A stretch of DNA of 64,000 nt. It comes from an uncultured Campylobacter sp. GTDB lineage: Bacteria > Campylobacterota > Campylobacteria > Campylobacterales > Campylobacteraceae. Positions 39,209 to 49,484 of the stretch are shown here, one piece after another. The first letter of the stretch is position 1; each line of letters opens with the position of its first letter. Where the stretch lies: the NCBI RefSeq assembly GCF_938002845.1, contig NZ_CALKZP010000050.1, positions 98,800 to 162,799 of the forward strand, given 5' to 3'. The position numbers and the translations under genes are program-made. The notes below the pieces were generated by a model. That model had not been told where the DNA came from. It worked only from the letters and a program-made list of their open reading frames with translations, and ran no database searches.

Positions 39209-39619
39209 CTATAAGCTCTTAAATTCCATCTCCAGCTGCTTGCGCCAGTCTTGCAGCGAGCGCTCTGCGCCCGCGGCGTATTTTTCGATCAGAGCGTCCG
39301 TTTTATTTAGAAACTCAAATAGCTTGCCCTCCCACACGGCGGGATTTAGGTTGCTTTGATGCATCGTTTTGATGTAAACCAGCTCCTTACTAAGAGCCTC
39401 AAGCTCGTCTAGATAACTCTCGCGAGCGCTTTCGTCGTGCAGCTCTAGCCGCTTTAGATCTCGCAGTTTGTCCTCTAAAATATCGCAAAATTTCATATAT
39501 CTTTGTGAGCTAAGCTCGGGATCTGCGGCGTCTGCGCGCGCAGAAGCTTTTTGGACCTGAAAATATACGAGTGCGCCCACCGCAAGGGCGACTGCGAACA
39601 TCAAAGCGAAATTAGCCAT
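39209..39619 (-). CDS. Unknown single-pass membrane protein with coiled-coil tail
   Basis: 136 aa. N-terminal helix FALMFAVALAVGALVYFQV (about 4-22), then a charged helical region with heptad-like patterns (FCDILEDKLRDLKRLEL, SLQDWRKQLEMEF). It overlaps the start of its own strand upstream neighbour rarD by eight bases, so it is translated after it. ATG behind AAGGAGAAAA. Function unknown; the topology suggests a short anchor with a cytoplasmic or periplasmic coiled coil. Confidence 0.72.
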   Translation of the reverse strand: MANFALMFAVALAVGALVYFQVQKASARADAADPELSSQRYMKFCDILEDKLRDLKRLELHDESARESYLDELEALSKELVYIKTMHQSNLNPAVWEGKLFEFLNKTDALIEKYAAGAERSLQDWRKQLEMEFKSL

Positions 39620-40484
39620 TTTTTCTCCTTAAGCCGTCCAGGCCCACGACCGCGAGCCCGAACCAAATTAGCGAAAAGCTCAAAATTTTGTAAGTCTCAA
39701 GCTCCTCGCCGTAGATAAATACCGCGATCAGCATGCTCATGCTAGGGCTGATGTACTGCATAAAGCCGATCGTAGATAGCGGCAGATACTGCGTGCTTAC
39801 GGCGAAGGTAAGCAGCGGCAAAATCGTAATCAGTCCGCTTGCAAACAGCAGCGCGCCGCTTGCGCTAAAGCCGAAAGCGCTGCTTCCTTTCAGCGCGCAG
39901 TAGATCAGAAACGCGAGTGCAGGTAGCAGCATCAGCGTCGTCTCGCAAAACAGCCCCTCAAAGCTAGGCACTTTTACCTTCTTGCGTATGAGTCCGTAAA
40001 ACGCAAAGCTAAGCGGTAGTACGAGCGAGATTATCGGTAGCCTACCCAGCGCGTAAATTTGCACGCCGATCGCCGCAAAGGCTAGCAGCAGGGAAAATTT
40101 CGCCGCCGTACTTAGCCGCTCGCGTAGAAACAAAGCGCCCAAAAGCACCGAAAATAGCGGATTTATAAAATATCCGAGACTCGTGGCTAAAATTTGATCG
40201 GAATTTACCGCGTAGATATAAATACCCCAGTTCGTGCTGATAAGTAGTCCCGTACAAAGCAGCGTGAGAGCGATTTTGGGGGTGCTAAGAAGTCGCGCGA
40301 CGTTTTTTAAGCGGTGCGTAAAGCAGAGAAAAACAAGCAGCAGTAGGAAGGACCAAACGACGCGATGCGCTAAAATTTGCACCGCGTCCACGTCCTTTAT
40401 GAGCTTGAAAAATATCGGAAAAACGCCCCACATAAAAAAGGTGGCGAGAGCAAGCATTAGCCCTTTCGTGCGGTCGTTTTCCAT
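39612..40484 (-). CDS. rarD: RarD-type EamA-family transporter
   Basis: 290 aa with about ten hydrophobic helices. Opening KGLMLALATFFMWGVFPIFFKLIKDVDAVQILAHRVVWSF fits the RarD branch of the drug/metabolite transporter superfamily, as does the second-half IGFMQYISPSMSMLIAVFIYGE. The substrate is not known. ATG behind AAGGAATTTT. The next gene on the plus strand diverges from it. Confidence 0.88.
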   Translation of the reverse strand: MENDRTKGLMLALATFFMWGVFPIFFKLIKDVDAVQILAHRVVWSFLLLLVFLCFTHRLKNVARLLSTPKIALTLLCTGLLISTNWGIYIYAVNSDQILATSLGYFINPLFSVLLGALFLRERLSTAAKFSLLLAFAAIGVQIYALGRLPIISLVLPLSFAFYGLIRKKVKVPSFEGLFCETTLMLLPALAFLIYCALKGSSAFGFSASGALLFASGLITILPLLTFAVSTQYLPLSTIGFMQYISPSMSMLIAVFIYGEELETYKILSFSLIWFGLAVVGLDGLRRKNG

Positions 40485-40588
40485 AAAATTCCTTCCAAAT
40501 TGCCTAAAGGCGCTATTTTAAGATTTTTTGGGTTAATAAAAGCTTATTTCGGTATAATCGCGAAATTTTACGAAATCTAGGAGGGGCT

Positions 40589-41932
40589 ATGAGCTGGAGT
40601 AGGACGTCGTGGAAAGATTATAAAATTTTACAGCAGCCGATTTATCAGGATGAAAGTGCGGTGCAGGCCGCTAAAGATCGACTTTACAAGCTGCCGCCGT
40701 TAATTTTTGCGGGCGAAGTTCGCAACCTAAAGGCCGAGCTTGCGCGCGCAAGCGAAGGCAAGTCGTTTTTGCTTCAAGGCGGCGATTGCGCGGAGAGCTT
40801 TAATGATTTTAGCGCAAATAATATCCGCGATATGTTTAAGGTAATGCTTCAGATGGCGATCATTCTTACCTTCGCAGCGGGTCGCCCCGTCGTGAAGGTA
40901 GGTCGTATCGCAGGGCAGTTCGCAAAGCCGCGCAGCAGCGACTTTGAGGAAGCGGGCGGCGTGAGTTTGCCTAGCTATCGCGGCGACATAATCAACGGCT
41001 TTGAGTTTAACGAAGCGGCGCGCAAGCCGGATCCTGCGCGCATGATCGAGGCGTATCATCAAAGCGCTTCGACGCTGAATCTGCTGCGCGCCTTTTCTCG
41101 CGGCGGTCTTGCGAACCTGCACGAGGTGCATAAGTGGAATTTGGGCTTTTTAAAAAAAGGCGAGCTGGAGGCTAAATTTAACGAGCTGAGCGATGAAATT
41201 TCGCGCACGCTTAAATTTATGGAGGCGTGCGGGCTGAGCGCCGCGAATTCTCCGAGCCTTGCTGAGACGGTGCTTTACACCTCGCACGAGGCGCTGCTGC
41301 TACACTACGAGGAGTGTCTGACGCGCATCGACAGCACCAGCGGCGATTGGTACGATTGCTCGGCGCACATGCTTTGGATCGGCGAGCGCACGCGCGGCGC
41401 GGACGATGCGCACGTGCATTTTTTAAGCGGTATCAAAAACCCTCTCGGCGTCAAGATTGGCCCTAGCGGCACTGCGGATGAAATTTTGCGCCTTTGCGAC
41501 AAACTCAATCCGCAAAACGAAGCAGGCAGGCTAAACGTCATCATCCGCATGGGCGCGGATAAGATCGGCGCGCGGCTGCCGCAAATTTTACGCCAGCTAA
41601 AGCGCGAGGGCAGGGCGATCCTATACAGCATCGATCCGATGCACGGCAACACCGTCAAGGCCGCGAACGGCTACAAAACGCGCGAATTTTCTAAAATTTT
41701 AAGCGAGGTTCAGAGCTTTTTCGAGATTCACGCTGCGGAGGGCACACACGCGGGCGGCATACATCTTGAGATGACCGGTCAAAACGTCACCGAGTGCACG
41801 GGCGGCTCGTTTAACGTGACGCAAGAGACGCTAAAACAGCGCTACGAAACGCAGTGCGATCCGCGCCTAAACGCAGATCAGGCGCTGGAGCTTGCGTTTT
41901 TGCTCGCCGATAATCTAAAAAAGGCGGAGTAG
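40589..41932 (+). CDS. Class II DAHP synthase (3-deoxy-7-phosphoheptulonate synthase)
   Basis: 447 aa plant-type (class II) enzyme for the first step of the shikimate pathway, joining PEP and erythrose 4-phosphate. [15 protein letters not shown] at the N terminus, [48 protein letters not shown] and [15 protein letters not shown] are the conserved blocks including metal ligands Cys (GGDCAES), His and Glu. ATG behind AGGAGGGG. A long gene-free spacer follows. Confidence 0.95.
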   Translation: MSWSRTSWKDYKILQQPIYQDESAVQAAKDRLYKLPPLIFAGEVRNLKAELARASEGKSFLLQGGDCAESFNDFSANNIRDMFKVMLQMAIILTFAAGRPVVKVGRIAGQFAKPRSSDFEEAGGVSLPSYRGDIINGFEFNEAARKPDPARMIEAYHQSASTLNLLRAFSRGGLANLHEVHKWNLGFLKKGELEAKFNELSDEISRTLKFMEACGLSAANSPSLAETVLYTSHEALLLHYEECLTRIDSTSGDWYDCSAHMLWIGERTRGADDAHVHFLSGIKNPLGVKIGPSGTADEILRLCDKLNPQNEAGRLNVIIRMGADKIGARLPQILRQLKREGRAILYSIDPMHGNTVKAANGYKTREFSKILSEVQSFFEIHAAEGTHAGGIHLEMTGQNVTECTGGSFNVTQETLKQRYETQCDPRLNADQALELAFLLADNLKKAE

Positions 41933-43155
41933 TTCGCCTTTCGTTGCGCGGGAATTCGGTCGCGGCTTGGAATTTTAGTCGTAGTTTTAGGCGTTTTGAC
42001 GTAAGCCAGCGCTGCGACCGTGCTTTACGTTCTAAATTTAATCGTAGCTTGGCGCGGGCGATTAAAATTTACGCGGCTTGGAATACGGGGCGGCTTTGGG
42101 CGCAGTCTTAAAGCGGCTGAAATATAAAGAATTGAAAATTTATACGGGAAAAATTCCAAACCCTATCGTAATGCGCCGTAGGTCAAAATATAGATAATTG
42201 AAACTTATGGCTCGCGTGAAAACGTAAGTCGCGTAAGTCCGCCGCCAAAATACGAGCAATTTAAAATTTTGCGGCGCCGCACCGAAATAAAATTTCTTTT
42301 TGTAGAGGCTTTTCAAACTTCTTGGCGGCTAAATTTATCCTCGCGGGCTTGCTGGCTTAAAATTTTAAATCCGCATTGTACGAAATTTTAAAATTTACAC
42401 CGCCGTGAAATTTTAAAATTTAACGCTAAATCTACGGCTCGCAGAATTTCACTTTTAAATTTCGTCGCGTAAATTTTGATCGCTTGCTTTTGCGGGTGCG
42501 CCGCCCTTGTCCAATAGTGCTTAAACTAGCGGCAGACTAAGCGGTAAATGTAGCTACGCAAGCCCGCCTCCCTCTTTTTGCACATAGCGATAGAGAACGC
42601 CGCGCTATCTGCGGTATTATATTCGACATAGATATGACACAAAAGCTCTTGCTTGAGATTGTCACGACGAACGCACGCCGTAGCGGCGCGTGTTTCATTA
42701 GCTCATGAACTTTCGCTTAATCCTTGATGATGCGATAGATTAGGCGGAGCAGACTTCGCATCCGTTTAAAATTTCAGAGCGCGATTTCGCTGTGAAATTT
42801 TAATAGAAAATCTATGCTTCTGCCGCTAAATTCTGGGCTGAAATTTTACTTTTTGAGTTTATGCCGCCTCGCCGCTATAAAATTCCAAGTCTTAAATTTA
42901 AAGCAAAATTCTGCGACGCGGTGAAATTTTAAAATTTCGTTGCGGTAAATTTTGTGCTCTAAAATTTTATCCATGAATGTAGAATTTTAAGTCGGCAAAT
43001 ATAAAATTTGAGATAGGCAAAGTTTGTCGCCGCATCGCGTACCGCGCCGCGAAATACTACTCTACAAAATCTGCGCCTAGCCCCATAAATTCCGTCGCGC
43101 AAAATTTATGCAGAATTTACGCGGAGTTCTTGCTGCCGTGCGCTGCTTCGCTTCG
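41933..43155. other. 1.2-kb spacer saturated with RAATTY words
   Basis: No supported gene on either strand. AAATTT, AAATTC and GAATTT recur throughout, for example about eight words in the 120 bases from 42361, often as the doubled form AAATTTTAAAATTT. Between them are GC-rich stretches. For a compact Campylobacter chromosome this is a long empty region. Confidence 0.65.
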
Positions 43156-43527
43156 TTACTTTGAGCGCGGCTTATTAAGTTTTAGTGCGACTACGGCGAT
43201 TGCGACGTTTACATCGTGCGTGATGCTAAGGCTTGCGGATTTGATATGAAATTTTTTACGGATTTTTTTACGGATTTTTAGATGCGGCGCGCCCAGGGCG
43301 TCTTTGTAAATTTTAGCGTCTTTAAAGCCGAACTCCGCGCCGATGCCGGTGCCTAGCGCCTTACTAAGCGCCTCTTTGGCGGCATAGACGCCCGCGATAC
43401 TTTCGTCGCGCAGTGCCGAGGAGCGCTCGGATTTTTTCAAAATGCGCTTTAGAAATTTCGCGCCGTATTTTGCGCGCAGCGCCGCGATCCTGCGCACCGC
43501 GGTTATGTCCGTGCCGATCTTTATCAC
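43156..43527 (-). CDS. acpS: Holo-[acyl-carrier-protein] synthase AcpS
   Basis: 123 aa. Attaches 4'-phosphopantetheine from CoA to acyl carrier protein. Conserved Asp7 in KIGTDITAV and Glu in the AAKEALSKALGTG segment bind the magnesium; SLSITHD near the C terminus. Usual length. Start behind a GATAAAGATC-poor leader on the minus strand, just after the cyclophilin gene end, so acpS, ppi and yebC run in the same direction. Confidence 0.93.
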   Translation of the reverse strand: MIKIGTDITAVRRIAALRAKYGAKFLKRILKKSERSSALRDESIAGVYAAKEALSKALGTGIGAEFGFKDAKIYKDALGAPHLKIRKKIRKKFHIKSASLSITHDVNVAIAVVALKLNKPRSK

Positions 43528-43561
43528 GGACGAACGCCCCGCGGTTTAAATTTAATCACGG

Positions 43562-44050
43562 CTATAAGCTCTCTTTGATCTCGACGTCAATGATCTTATC
43601 GCCCTGCCTGATCGCGTCTAAAACCGCTAGGCTAGGCTGATCCACGATTTGTCCGAACACCGTATGCATGCCGTCTAGGTGCGGCTGCGCGCTGTGGCAG
43701 ACGAAAAACTGGCTACCGCCCGTATCGCGTCCCGCGTGCGCCATCGATAGCGCGCCGCGCACGTGCTTGTGCTTTTGGCGGTCGCATTCGCACTTTATGC
43801 GCCAGCCGGGACCGCCCGTGCCGGTGCCGCGCGGGCAGCCGCCTTGGATTACGAAATTTGGAATTACGCGGTGAAAATTTAGCCCCTTGTAAAACCCGCT
43901 GCGAGCAAGGCAAGCGAAATTCGTAACCGCCTGCGGGGCTTCGTCACCGAAAAGCTCCAGCTTCATATCGCCCTTTTCGGTTTTTATCACAGCGTATTTA
44001 TCGCGTGCCAAAGCCGCTGCGTCGATGTCGTAAATTTTTAAGCTTTCCAT
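43562..44050 (-). CDS. Peptidyl-prolyl cis-trans isomerase, cyclophilin type
   Basis: 162 aa. [24 protein letters not shown] with the catalytic Arg, then [17 protein letters not shown] and [12 protein letters not shown], all standard cyclophilin blocks. No signal peptide, so cytoplasmic. It starts nine bases after yebC, with AGGAGAAAA before the ATG; the yebC-cyclophilin pair is also adjacent in C. jejuni. Confidence 0.95.
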   Translation of the reverse strand: MESLKIYDIDAAALARDKYAVIKTEKGDMKLELFGDEAPQAVTNFACLARSGFYKGLNFHRVIPNFVIQGGCPRGTGTGGPGWRIKCECDRQKHKHVRGALSMAHAGRDTGGSQFFVCHSAQPHLDGMHTVFGQIVDQPSLAVLDAIRQGDKIIDVEIKESL

Positions 44051-44058
44051 TTTTTCTC

Positions 44059-44793
44059 CTATGCGATGTTGGTGTAAACTGCCTGCACGTCGTCATCATC
44101 CTCTAGCCGCTCGAGCAGCGCGTCTATGTCGCCAAGCTGCTCCTCGCTAAACTCGTGCTTTTCGTTAGCGACGAATTTTAAGCTTGCGCTGATGATCTCA
44201 AGCCCTATCTTTTCGATCCCCTCATTTAGAGTGCCGAAGCTTTCGTATTCGCCGTAGATTAGAAGCGTCTTTTCGAGCTCGCCCTTGTCGTTTTCAAACT
44301 CGTTGATCTCAAGCTCGCTAAGACCGAAGTCGATGAGCTCAAGCTCCAGCTCCTCGATGTCGCGGCTCGGCAGCTTGGTTTCAAAAACGGCCTTGTGCGA
44401 AAACATAAATTTCAAACTGCCGCTCGGCAAAAACTCGCCCTTGGCTTTGTTTAAAATCGACTTAACGTTCGCGACGGTGCGGGTCGGGTTGTCGGTGGCG
44501 CATTCGATTATTAAAAGCGCGCCGTGCGGCGCCTTGCCGTCGTAAAAGATCGTTTTGATATCGGCGCTATCCTTGCCGCTAGCGCGCTTGATAGCCGCGT
44601 CGATGTTGTCTTTGGGCATATTTTGCGCCTTTGCCGTGGCGATCGCGGCGCGCAGTTTGGAGTTCATCAGCGGATCTTCGCCGCCCTCTTTCGCAGCCAT
44701 CGTTATGGCCTTGCCCAGTTTTGGGAAAAGTTTGCTCATCTTCCCCCATCTAGCTTCTTTTGAAGCGCGTCTGTATTCAAAAGCTCGTCCCAT
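44059..44793 (-). CDS. YebC/PmpR family protein
   Basis: 244 aa. N-terminal [61 protein letters not shown] and the acidic C-terminal [17 protein letters not shown] are diagnostic. The family has been described as a transcriptional regulator and, more recently, as a translation factor relieving stalling at proline-rich motifs; the role here is not tested. The window does encode a very Pro-rich protein (TonB). Confidence 0.93.
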   Translation of the reverse strand: MGRAFEYRRASKEARWGKMSKLFPKLGKAITMAAKEGGEDPLMNSKLRAAIATAKAQNMPKDNIDAAIKRASGKDSADIKTIFYDGKAPHGALLIIECATDNPTRTVANVKSILNKAKGEFLPSGSLKFMFSHKAVFETKLPSRDIEELELELIDFGLSELEINEFENDKGELEKTLLIYGEYESFGTLNEGIEKIGLEIISASLKFVANEKHEFSEEQLGDIDALLERLEDDDDVQAVYTNIA

Positions 44794-44925
44794 AAAATTC
44801 CTTAAAGCTTAAATTTAAAACGGGTGATTATAACGAAAAACCCTTAAATTTCAGGAGCGGGCGTTGAAATAAAATTTATTAAAAAGTAGTATAAGTTTTG
44901 AAATTTTAATCCGAAGGAGAGACCC

Positions 44926-45150
44926 ATGACTTTGAAACAAAGCGTAAAATTTAAGGCGCAAAATATCCACTGCGAAAACTGCGCGAGGACGATCAAAAAC
45001 GCGCTTAAGGATGATTTCGGCGAGATCGAGGTGGACGTAGCAAGCGGAGTGGTGAGTTTAAGCTTAGATCCGCGCGACGAGGCTAAATTTAAAGAGGAGA
45101 TGGACGATTTGGGCTTTAGCGTCGTAGAAAAACTGTCCTGCGAAAACTAA
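44926..45150 (+). CDS. copZ: Heavy-metal-associated domain copper chaperone (CopZ-like)
   Basis: 74 aa, single HMA domain with metal Cys16 and Cys19 in NIHCENCART. It should bind Cu(I) and pass it to the neighbouring ATPase. ATG behind GAAGGAGAGACC. CopA starts three bases after the stop. Confidence 0.9.
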   Translation: MTLKQSVKFKAQNIHCENCARTIKNALKDDFGEIEVDVASGVVSLSLDPRDEAKFKEEMDDLGFSVVEKLSCEN

Positions 45151-45153
45151 CGG

Positions 45154-47331
45154 ATGCCGAGCAAAATCACTCTAAATATCGTCGGGATGAGCTGCGTAAA
45201 CTGCTCTAACGCGATCGAGCGGGTAAGTCGCAAGATCGAGGGGGTGCAGGACGCGCACGTAAATTTCGCAAACGGCAGCGGCGAGTTCGTGCTTGCCGAT
45301 CCGGCGCTTGAGGAGACGCTAAAAGCTAAGATCAAAAAGCTAGGCTACGACATCGCCGTAGATTACGAGGATTTGGAGCGCAAAAAGCGACGCAACCTCA
45401 AAGCGGCGCTATTTAGACTTATTCTCGCTCTCGTTTTAGCCGCGGCTGTAATGGCTGTGGAGATGAGCGGGTTTTTAAGCTTCGTTCCAAAGGCGCTACT
45501 TTGCGCGGCGATGGCGTGCGTGAGCCTATTTTACTGCGGCAAGAACTTCTTTTATCACGCTTACGGCTCGCTGAAAAATAGAAGCTTCGATATGAACGTG
45601 CTTGTAGCGATGGGAAGCTTTTTCGCGTTCGCCTATTCGCTAACGGCCGCGGCGTGGGTCTATACGCACGGCGCGCAGAACGAATTTACCAATCTTTATT
45701 TCTCGTCCGCCTCGATGATAATCGCCTTTATTTCGCTCGGCAAATACCTTGAAGAGCGCAGCAAGATGAAGGCGAACGACTACATCAAGGGGCTAATCGA
45801 TCTAAGCCCTAAAACCGCGCTTTTGATTAAAGACGACGGCACGATAGCCGAAGTGCGCGCAGAAGCGCTAAAGCCCGGCGATAAAGTGCTAGTAAAAAAC
45901 GGCTCGCGCATCCCTTGCGACGGACTTATCGTAGAAGGCGGCGCGCAGATCGACACTTCGCTCATCAGCGGCGAGAGCTTGGCGGTTTATAAAAGCGTGG
46001 GAGATGAGGTAAATGCAGGCTGCGTCAGCACCGACGGCGTCATCTACGTGAAGGTGACGAAATTTTCGCATCAGACGCTGCTTGCCGAGATTAAAAATCT
46101 GCTAAACGAGGCGGGCAACAAAAAGATGCCGATCGCGCGCTTTGCGGATAAAATTTCAAATATCTTCGTGCCCGCGGTGGTTTTGATCGCGCTTGTTAGC
46201 TTTATAGTGTGGATGGCGCTTGACGGACGGCTATCATATGCCGCATCCGCCGCTATTTGCGTGCTTATCATCTCTTGCCCGTGCGCGCTAGGGCTTGCGA
46301 CGCCGATCGCTATCGTTTGCGCGATCTCAAACGCCGCAAAGGCTGGAATTTTAATAAAAAATCCCGAAATTTTAGAAATTTTAAAGGACGCGGACGTCGC
46401 GGTTTTCGATAAAACTGGTACGCTTAGCAAGGGCGAAATTTCGGTAAGCTTCAGCGATCTGAGCGCCCAAGATCTCTATGCTCTGGCAAGTGCGCAAAAG
46501 CTTAGCGAGCATCCGATCTCAAAGGCGATCGTGAAATTTGCCGAGCTGAAATTCGGCGAAATTTCTAAATTTAACGGCGAGTTTGAAAGTATCGCAGGCA
46601 AAGGGATTGTCGCGAAAAATCCCACCGGCGAAATTCTTTGCGGCAGCGCGGGCTTTCTGCGCGAGCGCGGCGTGGATGCGGGCGTCGAAGTAGAAGCGGA
46701 GGAGCTTTTAGACAAGGGCTTCGGCGTCGTTTATTGCGCGATAGGCGGCTCTTACGCGGGATTTATCGCATTTAGCGACGAGATCAGAGCCGAAGCCCGC
46801 GGCGTCGTACAGGCGCTGCAAAAAAGCGGCGTAAAAACCGTCATGCTAACGGGCGATAACGCCAAAACGGCAAATTTCGTCGCTCGCAACCTCGGCATCG
46901 ACGAGGTAAGAAGCGGAGTGCTTCCAAGCGGCAAATATGAGTTTATCAAATCCCTGACGGATGAGGGCAAGCGGGTGCTTTTCGTGGGCGACGGCGTCAA
47001 TGACGCGCCGAGCTTAAAAGCCGCTAGCATCGGCGTCGCGATGAACGGCGGCAGCGACGTAGCCAAGGGCGCGGGCGACGCGATTTTTATAAAAAACGAC
47101 CTTGCAAGCGTGCTATATCTATTCCGCCTATCGGGAGCCGCCATGCGGACGATCAAGCAAAACCTCTTCTGGGCGCTGTTTTACAACGCCGTGTGTATCC
47201 CGATCGCGGCAGGCGCGCTATATCCGGCGCTCGGCGTGCTTCTAAAGCCGATGTACGGCGCTGCGGCGATGTGCTTTAGCTCCGTAACGGTCGTGCTAAA
47301 TTCCATCAGATTGAAATTCGCTAAATTTTAA
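45154..47331 (+). CDS. copA: Copper-exporting P1B-type ATPase CopA
   Basis: 725 aa. One N-terminal HMA domain with Cys14 and Cys17 (GMSCVNC), eight membrane helices, transmembrane metal motif Cys375-Pro-Cys377, phosphorylated Asp419 in DKTGT, SEHPISKAI nucleotide motif and GDGVNDAPSL. The C-P-C and the last helices with YNAVCIPIA and MCFSSVTVVLNS fit Cu(I) export (P1B-1). It has no strong own ribosome site, fitting coupling to copZ. Metal regulator not seen nearby. Confidence 0.95.
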   Translation: MPSKITLNIVGMSCVNCSNAIERVSRKIEGVQDAHVNFANGSGEFVLADPALEETLKAKIKKLGYDIAVDYEDLERKKRRNLKAALFRLILALVLAAAVMAVEMSGFLSFVPKALLCAAMACVSLFYCGKNFFYHAYGSLKNRSFDMNVLVAMGSFFAFAYSLTAAAWVYTHGAQNEFTNLYFSSASMIIAFISLGKYLEERSKMKANDYIKGLIDLSPKTALLIKDDGTIAEVRAEALKPGDKVLVKNGSRIPCDGLIVEGGAQIDTSLISGESLAVYKSVGDEVNAGCVSTDGVIYVKVTKFSHQTLLAEIKNLLNEAGNKKMPIARFADKISNIFVPAVVLIALVSFIVWMALDGRLSYAASAAICVLIISCPCALGLATPIAIVCAISNAAKAGILIKNPEILEILKDADVAVFDKTGTLSKGEISVSFSDLSAQDLYALASAQKLSEHPISKAIVKFAELKFGEISKFNGEFESIAGKGIVAKNPTGEILCGSAGFLRERGVDAGVEVEAEELLDKGFGVVYCAIGGSYAGFIAFSDEIRAEARGVVQALQKSGVKTVMLTGDNAKTANFVARNLGIDEVRSGVLPSGKYEFIKSLTDEGKRVLFVGDGVNDAPSLKAASIGVAMNGGSDVAKGAGDAIFIKNDLASVLYLFRLSGAAMRTIKQNLFWALFYNAVCIPIAAGALYPALGVLLKPMYGAAAMCFSSVTVVLNSIRLKFAKF

Positions 47332-48251
47332 CGCGGCGGATTTTGCGCTAGGCGCGGAATTTTACGCGGCGAAATTTTAATTTACTCGGCGCAAAACGCG
47401 CAAAATTTTATCCTGCGGCTAATCGCGCGCGGAATTCCGCGGGATTAGCGCTGCTTGCAAAATTTTATCTTGCGATTAATCTGGCGTAAAATTTCGTGAA
47501 TTCCGCCGCCGGATTCCGCGTTAGCAAGCTTGCCTGAGTTAACTTCGGCGGACGGCTTTATTCGGCGGAATTTTTACGGGCGAAATTTAACTCTACTCGC
47601 TGCGAATTTCTTTCGTTTTGAAAGAGCTCTTTTTCTCTGCACAGAGCGTGCAAAATTTTACTCCCGCGGTTAATCACTCGTAAACGCGTAAAATTCTATG
47701 AAATTTGAGCGCTTATAATTTTATTTTGCGGTAATTGCGCGTGCAATTTTGCGAGATTTGCGCCGTTTGTGAAATTTTATTTTACATCTAGCCCCACGTA
47801 TAAATTTTAAAATTTTAACGTTGCAGATCGCCGCGCCGTCATACGGTGCCGCCCGCCGCGCTGCCGTCTAGCTGCCTCTTGGCGCCGTTTGCCCTCTAGC
47901 GTTATTCGTCGTTGCGTCGCCGCTCGGTATACTCCTGACGCTACTTACCGCCGCCGCCGCTATTCGGCGTTGTTTGCCGTAGCGTCGTAGTATGATTTCA
48001 TCGGTCGCCGTGCCGCCGTCCGACTATCGCCTAGCACCGCTCGCCGCTCGCCGTGCCGTTGTATCGCGCCGCCCGTCTCTACGCCGCTACCCGACCGTTC
48101 AGTACAGCTCGCTGCCGCGCCGTAAAATTTTAAAAATTCCACAAAATTTTATAAGGTTAAAAGGAATTCCGTAGAATTCTACCGTCCGCACTAAGTTTTA
48201 ATAAATAAATTTAAAGGTAAAATAACGCTTCAAATGCAATTCGAGGTAGCG
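47332..48251. other. Spacer: RAATTY-rich part followed by GCCG-rich part
   Basis: 920 bases with no supported gene. From 47332 to about 47820 RAATTY words are dense (I counted about 18 in 500-600 bases). From about 47820 to 48120 the sequence changes to GC-rich low complexity with repeated GCCG, GCCGCC and CGCC. Ends with AATTTTATAAGG and the ATG region of the next gene. Confidence 0.6.
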
Positions 48252-49484
48252 ATGCGAAAAATTCTAATGGGTTCGTTTGTTTTTTGCGGCACGCTTTTTG
48301 GCGCTTCTTGCGAGCAGATACTAAGCGATCCGCGCGGCTTTTTTAGCAAAGAGCCTGCGGACGAAGAGTTGCTGCAAAGCGATTTTGGCTGTAAAGGCTC
48401 GCTAGCTGGCGCAGAATTTTTGCAAAATTTAAAAAGCGCGGCTTCTGAGATCAGGGACGAAAATATCGATTGTGTCGGTAACGAAGCCTTGCTGAACGAA
48501 AAAAGGCTTGAGCGAACCTTGGCATTTGCGGGGATGGATGGCGAGGGCTTTTTGAGCTATGCTAAAGAGAAAAACTACGCGCAAATTAGCGAAAAATCGC
48601 TTGAAGCCTTAGAATTTTACTCTGAGCGCAAGATTGGAAATTTCATCGCTTATGGCAATTTTATGGGCGAGGTCCCGGCAGCCAGGGAGGCACTAAGAGA
48701 TTATTTCGCCGCTAAATTCAACAAAAACGAAGCCGATGAGCTGGCAAGCGCCGTGATAGCGGAATTTATCGCATACGCCGCAAAGGATCGCAAGGCGGGA
48801 GATTACGGTGAGCTTGAGCTGGCGCTAAAAGGCGGAGTAGGTGCAGATGAGTTTCGTACGCTACTTTTTAGCAAGGATTTTGCAATTTACGAGCTTGATA
48901 ATGCCCTGGATCTGGCGCTTTTGCTAGGATATGACGAGCGCTTTAGCGGCGCTTTGATCGAGCGAGGCGCGCAGGTGAATGCTGGCGAGGAAAACTCGCT
49001 ATTTTACGCGATGAATAACGTTCAAAGCGCTAAATTTATGATCTCTAAAGGCGCTTTGGTTGGCTATAAAAACTCACTTGGGCAAACTCCGATATTTTTC
49101 GCCGCCGCGGCAAAAAATTATGAGCTCGTAAAGTTGCTAATCTACTCGCACGCTAGCGTAAATGTCCGCCAGATCGGCAGCGCTGAAGCTCAGGCTCTAG
49201 CGTCGCTAGGCGAGCGTAGCGACGGCTGTGAACGTTCGGGCGCGGGTAAGACACTGCTGATGTTTGCGGCGCAAAAAAGTACCAAGCAGATCGTTGAATT
49301 GCTCGTAAAATCGGGCGCAAACGAAAAGGCAGCCGACGAGGCGGGGCTAAATGCGCTAGACTACGCGCTTGCGGGTGGTGAAGCGGCTACGCAGAGCTAT
49401 TTGCGCTCGCTTGGATTAAGTCCTACGCAAGTAAGCGATGATTTTACGAGCGATCCGCAAGATGCACCTGAGCGCGAGAATTAA
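48252..49484 (+). CDS. Exported ankyrin-repeat protein
   Basis: 410 aa from the ATG at 48252, preferred over 48234 because GAGGTAG lies just before it and the protein then starts with a signal peptide MRKILMGSFVFCGTLFGAS. Ankyrin repeats from about 230: ALDLALLLGYDERFSGALIERGAQVN, SLFYAMNNVQSAKFMISKGAL, QTPIFFAAAAKNYELVKLLIYSHASVN, KTLLMFAAQKSTKQIVELLVKSGANE and a partial fifth. The N-terminal about 210 residues are of unknown fold with several Cys. Likely periplasmic. Confidence 0.82.
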   Translation: MRKILMGSFVFCGTLFGASCEQILSDPRGFFSKEPADEELLQSDFGCKGSLAGAEFLQNLKSAASEIRDENIDCVGNEALLNEKRLERTLAFAGMDGEGFLSYAKEKNYAQISEKSLEALEFYSERKIGNFIAYGNFMGEVPAAREALRDYFAAKFNKNEADELASAVIAEFIAYAAKDRKAGDYGELELALKGGVGADEFRTLLFSKDFAIYELDNALDLALLLGYDERFSGALIERGAQVNAGEENSLFYAMNNVQSAKFMISKGALVGYKNSLGQTPIFFAAAAKNYELVKLLIYSHASVNVRQIGSAEAQALASLGERSDGCERSGAGKTLLMFAAQKSTKQIVELLVKSGANEKAADEAGLNALDYALAGGEAATQSYLRSLGLSPTQVSDDFTSDPQDAPEREN

